A stretch of 64,000 nucleotides of DNA from Vibrio sp. LaRot3 (GTDB taxonomy: Bacteria > Pseudomonadota > Gammaproteobacteria > Enterobacterales > Vibrionaceae). Location: contig NZ_JAPPTI010000007.1 of NCBI RefSeq assembly GCF_027587025.1, positions 62,001 to 126,000 of the forward strand. The letters are read 5' to 3'. A program made the position numbers and the translations under genes. Below the pieces are notes generated by a model that worked only from the letters and a program-made list of their open reading frames with translations, did not search any database and was not told the origin of the DNA. This document shows positions 58,134 through 64,000 of the stretch, piece by piece; the stretch's first letter is position 1, and each line of letters starts with the position of its first letter.

Positions 58134-60749
58134 CTATTGAATGTCGAGCTTAAATCCTTGTGTTGAGTTAGCAGAAGTCACAGTCACTTGGCTGATAGGT
58201 TCTTGGCGGCTTAAACGGCCTATACATTCTTCAGCCAATTTCGGCATTAAGCAGCGGTTAATAATTTGCTCTACGGCTCGGCCGCCGGTGGTTGGGTCAG
58301 TATTTTTGCTTACCACAAAGTCAACAAAACCCTCATCCCAAGTGAAACTTGCTTGATACTGTTCGGCGAGTTTCTTTTTGATGCGATTTAGCGCAATTGC
58401 GGTGATCTTGGCTAACTCTTCATCGTTAAGTGGGTAGTAAGGGACAATCGTTGTTCGGCCTAAAAATGCAGGTTTGAAGTAACGCTGTAAATCGGGGCGA
58501 ATAGCCTGTAAGAGCTCATCATTATTGATGCGTTCGCTTTGTTCGGTATCCGCACAAACATCGCAGATTGCTTGGTCAGCGGCATTAGACGTCATGATTA
58601 TCAGGGTGTTTTTGAAATCGACAGTTCGACCTTCACTGTCTTTAATATGGCCTTTATCAAAGATTTGATAAAAGAGGTCATGAACGCCCGGATGGGCTTT
58701 TTCCATTTCATCCAAAAGCAATACGGAATATGGGTTTCGGCGAATGGCTTCCGTGAGTACGCCGCCTTCACCAAAACCAACATAGCCCGCAGGAGAGCCA
58801 AGCAACATGGAAATTTTGTGCTCTTCTTTAAACTCGGTCATGTTAATCACAGTGAGGTCATTGCTGCCGCCATACAATTGCTCTGCAAGCGCCATGGCGG
58901 TTTCAGTTTTACCGACACCACTTGGACCACACATTAAGAAAACGCCAATAGGTTTACGGTTATCGGTAAGGCCTGCACGAGAGATACGAATCGCTTTTGC
59001 CAGTTCTTGCTTAGCGACATCTTGGCCGATGACGCGTTTGTCCAACTCAGATTCTAGGCTCAATAGGCGAGCAATTTCGTCACTCATCATGTTGCCGATT
59101 GGAATGCCAGTCCAATTGGAAATGACTTGAGCAATTGCCGTATCATCGACCATTGCATTGACTAATGGCTCTTCACCTTGCAGTTCGCTAAGGGTGTCAA
59201 GCAAAGCATTGAGTGTATGTTGTTCGTCAGTTTCGGTTTGTTCACTGCTTAAAATCGAATCTTGTCGTGCTTTAATTTGCTCGACCAGTTCGACTTCTTG
59301 TTGCCATCGAGCTTGGTAGGTTTGAAGTCGAGTTTGGCTTTGTTCGATCTCTTGTTTGATATCAATGATTTGTTGTTCTTGAGTACCAAACAGCTCTTGC
59401 TCTTTCTCAAGCGCATTAAGCTCATTATTTAAGTAGCGAACGGTTTGTTCTAAAGACTCGATGACCTCAGGCTTTGCTCCTTGAGTCAGTGCGATACGAG
59501 CGCTTGCGGTGTCCAATAAGCTGATTGCTTTATCTGGTAATTGGCGGGCTGGGAGGTAACGGATAGAAAGATATACTGCTGCATCGATTGCAGATTCGGC
59601 AATGAATGCACCATGATGTTTTTGCAGTGATGCTGCAATACCACGTAGCATTTGCTTTGCATCTTCTGCGTTTGGCTCTTCAATAGAGACAATTTGGAAA
59701 CGACGTGTCAGCGCAGGGTCTTTTTCAAAGTATTTTTTGTATTCCGCCCATGTTGTGGCAGCAATGGTTTTAAACTCACCACGTGCTAAGGCTGGTTTCA
59801 ATAAGTTGGCTGCGTCGTTTTGTCCTGCTGCGCCGCCAGCACCAATTAATGTGTGCGCTTCATCTATGAACACAATGATCGGTTGTTCGCTGTTTTTCAC
59901 TTCATTGATGACGTCTTTTAAGCGGTTTTCAAATTCACCTTTTACGCTAGCGCCGGCTTGGAGCAAACCAAGATCGAGAGAGTGAATTTGGACACCTTGT
60001 AAAGCGGCTGGTACTTCGTTGGCTGCAATACGCAGTGCTAAACCTTCTACCACCGCTGTTTTACCTACACCCGGTTCACCCACCATAATTGGGTTGTTTT
60101 GACGTTTCCGACAAAGTATATCGATCGCTTTGCGAACTTCGGAATTTCGACCAGAGATAGGGTCAATGTTGCCTTCGATGGCTTGTTGAGTAAGGTTAAT
60201 AGTGTACTTACTGAGAGCATCAGAACCAGATGGAGCATTACTTGCTACGCCACTGTTTACTGAACTTGTTTGTGAGTTTGAATGGCTTACTGGCGTCTTC
60301 TCGATTAACCCTTGCAACGCAGAAATAGATACGTTTTGTAGGCTATCTAGTGCTAACGTGGTTGTGCCAATTTTGTTCTGTTGCAACATGGCTTGCACTA
60401 GATGCAGGCTGATGATTTCCCCGTGACCATAATTCACTGATGCGATCATCCATGCATCTTTTAACAGCTCAGTTAGGCCATGGCTTAAGGTTGGCTGGCC
60501 TTGATTGCCGTTTGGTAGTCGAGAAATGCGCTGAGTCAATTCGTTTAGAAAAGCTTGCGGGTCAACATTCTGTTGCGTCATTAATGCTTTTAATTGGGTA
60601 TCTTGCTGGTTGAGTAGTTCGACCAGCCAATGCTCAGGCTCAATCGCCGCAACGCCCTGATTCATGGCCGAGCCTGCTGAAGTTTCTAATGCACGCTTGA
60701 GTTGGTCTGAGAGCTTAGCCACTAAGTTAGTCAGTGTTATTTGGGTCAT
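58134..60749 (-). CDS. tssH: Type VI secretion ATPase TssH (ClpV)
   Basis: 871 aa from ATG 60749 (AAGGA 7 nt upstream; a TTG two codons earlier is weaker). Clp_N repeats near the N-terminus, AAA1 with Walker A GEPGVGKTAVVEG (about 220) and Walker B IIVFIDEAHTLIG, a coiled-coil M domain (about 410-520), AAA2 with GPSGVGKTETAMA (about 610) and VLLLDEMEKAHPG, and a Clp-D2-small end. ClpV disassembles the contracted TssB/TssC sheath. It is followed after 13-14 bases by the solute-binding-like gene. Confidence 0.96.
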   Translation of the reverse strand: MTQITLTNLVAKLSDQLKRALETSAGSAMNQGVAAIEPEHWLVELLNQQDTQLKALMTQQNVDPQAFLNELTQRISRLPNGNQGQPTLSHGLTELLKDAWMIASVNYGHGEIISLHLVQAMLQQNKIGTTTLALDSLQNVSISALQGLIEKTPVSHSNSQTSSVNSGVASNAPSGSDALSKYTINLTQQAIEGNIDPISGRNSEVRKAIDILCRKRQNNPIMVGEPGVGKTAVVEGLALRIAANEVPAALQGVQIHSLDLGLLQAGASVKGEFENRLKDVINEVKNSEQPIIVFIDEAHTLIGAGGAAGQNDAANLLKPALARGEFKTIAATTWAEYKKYFEKDPALTRRFQIVSIEEPNAEDAKQMLRGIAASLQKHHGAFIAESAIDAAVYLSIRYLPARQLPDKAISLLDTASARIALTQGAKPEVIESLEQTVRYLNNELNALEKEQELFGTQEQQIIDIKQEIEQSQTRLQTYQARWQQEVELVEQIKARQDSILSSEQTETDEQHTLNALLDTLSELQGEEPLVNAMVDDTAIAQVISNWTGIPIGNMMSDEIARLLSLESELDKRVIGQDVAKQELAKAIRISRAGLTDNRKPIGVFLMCGPSGVGKTETAMALAEQLYGGSNDLTVINMTEFKEEHKISMLLGSPAGYVGFGEGGVLTEAIRRNPYSVLLLDEMEKAHPGVHDLFYQIFDKGHIKDSEGRTVDFKNTLIIMTSNAADQAICDVCADTEQSERINNDELLQAIRPDLQRYFKPAFLGRTTIVPYYPLNDEELAKITAIALNRIKKKLAEQYQASFTWDEGFVDFVVSKNTDPTTGGRAVEQIINRCLMPKLAEECIGRLSRQEPISQVTVTSANSTQGFKLDIQ

Positions 60750-60821
60750 ACTCAATTCCTTGTATCTTTATTCCTAGTCGCAATGCGACTAGTCCCGAGT
60801 TGGTTTCTCGCTGCAACGATG

Positions 60822-61757
60822 TCATTTCAATAGAATCTGAATGCGTTGCTGTGGTTTTCTTTCTGGAGCGAGACAATCCACTTCGCCCAATTTCGCTGCT
60901 CGCTGTGAGTTCGATGACAGCATAGGTTTTGCGAGGTACGCTCGCTTAACTTGTAAATAGATAGAGATAGGGGTGGTATCTCGTAAGTAGTGGCGAATCA
61001 ACTGACGAATATGATCAGCCAATTGTGTATCTAGCCTAATTTGGTTCAGCTGCTTTTGGTTGGCCGGTTGAATGCTGATCTTTAAATGATGGTTATGGAT
61101 CAAGCAGGTTTTTCCAATTAAGAAGCCTTGGCCAATACCGCTGTTAAAGTTCGGTTGAGTGCCTAACCTTGTCAGTGCACTTTTAGGTAACTGCCTACGT
61201 TCATGAGTTTTCGTTGCCACCGACATTTGGTAAGGGAAGTAATCATTTAAAATTTGCTCTAGAGTCGCAAGATTACGATGGCCTTGATTGAACAGTAATG
61301 CATACTGAAATAACCCTTGGTGCTGTTGTTTTAAATCCGCCAGATGTCGGAGTAACTGGCTTTTTTCTGGGTTAAGTTCTTGCTGAATGAGTAAATGTGG
61401 TGCTTGCTCTAATAAGGCGGTCAGCTCTAATTGACGTTGGTTAAACACATCGAGAAAGTCTTTAAGTGCGTGATCATCGTTGTGCAGTGCGCTTAACATT
61501 TCTTGATAGATATAATCGGGCACGACTCCGAAAAGCCCGGATAATGCTTGCTTGGCGACTCTGAGCTTAGCGCTGTCTTGAGTGTAAGAGAAATACTCCA
61601 CTTCACTAGCTTCACCAGATGGCATCGCTTCAGCTTTGAGCTCGATTTTTAGTCTCTTAGTGCTGCTTTTCTTTATATGCGTTAATAAACGCATTGCCTG
61701 AGCGAAGTCGTATTGATGTGGGTGCTGTTTGAGGTCATTGATTAGTGACGTTGTCAT
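60822..61757 (-). CDS. tssG: Type VI secretion baseplate protein TssG
   Basis: 311 aa. TssG signatures: HPHQYDFAQAMRLLTHIKKS, SGEASEVEYFSYTQ, LSGLFGVVPDYIYQEMLSAL, FLDVFNQRQLELT and QGFLIGKTCLIHNHHLKI. Part of the wedge complex with TssE and TssF. It lies 11 bases after tssF and 72 bases before clpV. The C-terminal SERKPQQRIQ-type tail is basic. Confidence 0.93.
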   Translation of the reverse strand: MTTSLINDLKQHPHQYDFAQAMRLLTHIKKSSTKRLKIELKAEAMPSGEASEVEYFSYTQDSAKLRVAKQALSGLFGVVPDYIYQEMLSALHNDDHALKDFLDVFNQRQLELTALLEQAPHLLIQQELNPEKSQLLRHLADLKQQHQGLFQYALLFNQGHRNLATLEQILNDYFPYQMSVATKTHERRQLPKSALTRLGTQPNFNSGIGQGFLIGKTCLIHNHHLKISIQPANQKQLNQIRLDTQLADHIRQLIRHYLRDTTPISIYLQVKRAYLAKPMLSSNSQRAAKLGEVDCLAPERKPQQRIQILLK

Positions 61758-61768
61758 ATTTAATCCTC

Positions 61769-63520
61769 TTACAACGCACTTTGACTGCCGTGGACTTTCG
61801 GGTAGCGTTTTGCAATACCATCACGTCCGTGCAGTTTGATAGACAGCTGAATGTAGCGATCGAAGCTGCAAAATTGCTGGAAAAATCGATTAAGCGTTTC
61901 AGCAAAGATTAAGTAGTGGCCTGTTGTATCCAAGGTGATTTCGATTTCAGTTCCAGGCGCAAAAATGTTTTTACCGAGCATTCGCATTGAGGAGACTTGG
62001 GAACGTAATTTAACCTCACGAATCGTTTGAATTTCGTCATTGTTAAGTTGGTTTCTGCTGCACAATTGCAGCATTTGCTTGAGGTGCTCAGCTGGGTTTT
62101 CTGCTTGTTGAAGCGACGAAAAGTTGCTGTTTAGCATGCCAATAAATTGCCAATGAAGATTTGGATCCTGTTCCTTCTCTATTGGGGCTGATGGCGGATA
62201 GAGCGAATGGAAATCGCCCGGTAAATCAATAGGATCTAAGCAAGTCATTTGGCCTGAAATAGTACAGGCTTGTTTGCCATTGGAGCATAGTAATTGCGTG
62301 CCATAAAGCTTGGAAAACTCAATGTTCTCAATGTCAGCAAGGCTTATGGTGAGTTGTAGCTCTCCCTCCGAACTGGTCGTCGCTTGCCAATAATCGTCGG
62401 ATGGGTTGCTGTGATAGCTGTCTTTAAACAGTGGCGTTAACGGTTTTTGACCTTTCGGAGTGATCTCATAAACCTGTTTTACTTCAACCACTTCAATGTG
62501 GCTATCGCTGTGGGAATCTGCGTTGACCGGAATAGACAAACTGCGTTGATCGTAAGGTGTTGGCTCACCAGATTGGTCGAACAAGTTTATGGCTGGTACG
62601 ACATTGAGCTTAAACACGTGTTTATCGAACAAGCGTACAAACTCTAATGGCAATGAATGCATAAATAGGTTCAATACAATGGTGGATTGCTCGAACTGTT
62701 TTGCCGCTTGACCAAAATTATTTAGGCGGAAGAATTGACGCTTCTCTTTGAAGAAAAATAGCTCGTTAATGAGCTGAAAACCCGCAAATTGATTGCCTTT
62801 TTTGGGTAAAAACTGAAATTCTTTATCGCTAATGCGGCTTTTGAGGTCGGCTGATTCAAGCAGCACGTGCTGTAAGCCTTGTTCATCAGAAACTGAAATA
62901 GCCTGAGTTTCGCCCAAGAGTAGTTCAATCAAAGAGTCCGCATTGTTTTCGAAACCTTGTACAAACAGATCCAGCTGTGGATGGTTAAGCTGATTGAATG
63001 TAACGGCATCATCTCCAGTAGATAAGGTGAGTTGGATGACGCCAGAACATTGTTTCGCACCAGCGGGTCGGTCGAAATCAAATGGGGCACTGCTGGCCTT
63101 GGTATCAAGTAAGGCAAATGGCGCAGTGTCTAAATTATCGGCAGTGGTAAATAGACACTCTTCGCCATTTGCCAAAGAGGAAAAGCGGGTACCTTTTGGA
63201 ATCGCAATGGATTCAGTGACAGGCTCGTCTGTACGCATTTCTAAGTAGGCAACGCTTGGCACGGTTTGGATATAACTCGGATAAAGCACTCCGAGTAAAC
63301 CATTAATAACGTCAGGGAGTTGCTCGGTAAGCTTTTTTTCTACCTTGGCGTTAAGTAAAGCGACTCCGTCTAACAGCCTCGCTAAGCTTGGGTCTTCAAT
63401 TTGACCTTGATGCACACCTAAGCGTTGTGCGTGGCTGCTATGTTGATCGCCGAACTGGCCTAGAGCACGACGCACAAAGGTCAGCTCTTGTTCGTAATAA
63501 CGCAGTAGAGGATCACTCAT
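61769..63520 (-). CDS. tssF: Type VI secretion baseplate protein TssF
   Basis: 583 aa, the usual length. The N-terminal LLRYYEQELTFVRRALGQFG, ADQHSSHAQRLG-type segment, DPSLARLLDGVALLNAKVEK and PDVINGLLGVLYPSYIQTVP are TssF hallmarks, with AETLNRFFQQFCSFDRYIQL at the C-terminus. TssF forms the baseplate wedge with TssG. It overlaps the end of tssE by 8 bases. Confidence 0.95.
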   Translation of the reverse strand: MSDPLLRYYEQELTFVRRALGQFGDQHSSHAQRLGVHQGQIEDPSLARLLDGVALLNAKVEKKLTEQLPDVINGLLGVLYPSYIQTVPSVAYLEMRTDEPVTESIAIPKGTRFSSLANGEECLFTTADNLDTAPFALLDTKASSAPFDFDRPAGAKQCSGVIQLTLSTGDDAVTFNQLNHPQLDLFVQGFENNADSLIELLLGETQAISVSDEQGLQHVLLESADLKSRISDKEFQFLPKKGNQFAGFQLINELFFFKEKRQFFRLNNFGQAAKQFEQSTIVLNLFMHSLPLEFVRLFDKHVFKLNVVPAINLFDQSGEPTPYDQRSLSIPVNADSHSDSHIEVVEVKQVYEITPKGQKPLTPLFKDSYHSNPSDDYWQATTSSEGELQLTISLADIENIEFSKLYGTQLLCSNGKQACTISGQMTCLDPIDLPGDFHSLYPPSAPIEKEQDPNLHWQFIGMLNSNFSSLQQAENPAEHLKQMLQLCSRNQLNNDEIQTIREVKLRSQVSSMRMLGKNIFAPGTEIEITLDTTGHYLIFAETLNRFFQQFCSFDRYIQLSIKLHGRDGIAKRYPKVHGSQSAL

Positions 63521-63935
63521 ACATATCCTCCTGCATATCAGTGGTGAGATCGTTCAATGATATCTTTGAGTCAAAAATCAGTTCTTTCTCACCGTGGCTC
63601 GTGTTGGTTTTGGCAACAACGTTAAATGCGATGGTGTTTTCACCCGCTTTTCTATCGATGATTTCTACCATTACTTGGTTAAGTCGTGGCTCAAATGTCT
63701 TAATGTAGCTTTCAAGTTTCATCGCTAATTGGTGTTTATCTAGATTGGCACTGAGTAAATGGACATCTTCAATGCCAAATCGATAGTTGGATTGCTGAAC
63801 TTGAGTCAACCGACTGTCGATGGAGATGAGCGAGGCTTCGGAATCGAGCAGTCTGGTTAGGTGATAACGAATATCTTCAATATCATCTTTATAGCTAGCG
63901 GGTTGTGGGTTAATAAACGTGGTCCAAAAACTCAT
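63513..63935 (-). CDS. tssE: Type VI secretion baseplate protein TssE (gp25-like)
   Basis: 140 aa, a gpW/gp25-fold protein: DIRYHLTRLLDSEASLISID, YRFGIEDVHLLS, then LNQVMVEIIDRKAGENTIAF and NVVAKT. It is a baseplate element that links the wedge to the sheath. Its start (63935) overlaps the stop of the upstream gene (TAATG), and it overlaps tssF by 8 bases. Confidence 0.93.
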   Translation of the reverse strand: MSFWTTFINPQPASYKDDIEDIRYHLTRLLDSEASLISIDSRLTQVQQSNYRFGIEDVHLLSANLDKHQLAMKLESYIKTFEPRLNQVMVEIIDRKAGENTIAFNVVAKTNTSHGEKELIFDSKISLNDLTTDMQEDMYE

Positions 63936-64000
63936 TAAGCCACCTCATCCAGTTCGGTGGTGAGCACTACTTCGCCTGAGAAATGATCGTATTGATACTG
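63935..64000 (-). CDS. 3' end of the gene upstream of tssE (cut by window edge)
   Basis: The last 21 codons are in the window: QYQYDHFSGEVVLTTELDEV and A, then TAA, overlapping tssE in TAATG. The position in the operon suggests a sheath or other T6SS gene (in many clusters tssC precedes tssE), but these residues do not match the usual TssC end, so I leave it unnamed. Confidence 0.6.
   Translation of the reverse strand, partial: QYQYDHFSGEVVLTTELDEVA

Noticed and set aside
59486..59692. 68-codon second frame within clpV
   Set aside because: It lies inside the AAA1 coding sequence in another frame, with no ribosome site.
1..64000. CRISPR arrays, tRNA or rRNA genes, transposases, integrases
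   Set aside because: No regularly spaced repeats, no cloverleaf with CCA-type end and no rRNA-like conserved stretch were noticed; no protein shows DDE or tyrosine recombinase motifs.

Overview
The window reads as Vibrio-type gammaproteobacterial DNA. The support is the gene content and order (kbl-tdh, nirBDC-cobA, a tssE-to-tssM type VI secretion operon), degenerate Vibrio-type integron attC sites, and moderate GC with AT-rich gaps. The species cannot be fixed from sequence alone. No rRNA, tRNA, CRISPR array, transposase or integrase was seen.

Layout. (1) 1-2870: a truncated lipoprotein gene, a Sel1-repeat protein and two GNAT acetyltransferases, with clear hairpin terminators. (2) 3040-15414: a cobalamin riboswitch, then a compact 12-gene anaerobic corrin operon: cbiD, cbiC, cbiET, cbiL, cbiG with a fused Fe-S domain, cbiK, cbiH, cbiF, cbiB, cobD, cbiA and a cobC-like phosphatase. 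Most genes overlap by 4-8 bases. cbiJ and cbiP are not in the cluster. (3) 15490-22327: a DUF2946-like protein, a PepSY membrane protein, a phosphoesterase, a nitrilase-like amidohydrolase, a lipoprotein, an NTF2-like protein, an EamA permease, a VOC protein and a LysR regulator. (4) 22442-25057: threonine catabolism (kbl, tdh). (5) 25206-31751: an AT-rich accessory stretch with a lipoprotein, a secreted unknown, and what looks like a relic of integron cassettes (LysE, a small membrane protein and a GNAT gene, each followed by an attC-like site). A BspA-type LRR protein and several small ORFs follow. (6) 31774-38251: a large lipoprotein, then the nirBDC-cobA nitrite reductase locus behind an FNR/Nar-type promoter. 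Its SUMT (cobA) makes precorrin-2, which serves both sirohaem for NirB and the B12 operon. (7) 38496-42020: a divergent HD-GYP protein, a GNAT, an NYN protein, a peroxiredoxin-like protein and a tail-anchored protein. (8) 42120-47602: three alpha/beta hydrolases and two AraC regulators. One AraC gene carries a single in-frame amber codon. A nearly identical 37-bp tandem operator lies in front of two of the hydrolase genes. (9) 47592-49119: a GNAT, a phosphoglycerate mutase-type protein and a SnoaL protein. (10) 49336-64000, minus strand: a type VI secretion operon (tssE, F, G, clpV, a solute-binding-protein-like gene, an FHA gene, tssJ, K, L, M and a Ser/Thr kinase) running in from beyond the window edge.

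The points I judge most worth following are the paired operators with the amber-interrupted AraC gene, the CbiG-ferredoxin fusion in an operon without cbiJ, the integrase-less attC cluster, and the unusual parts of the T6SS (TssM without a P-loop, TssL with SPOR, a solute-binding-like protein between clpV and FHA).
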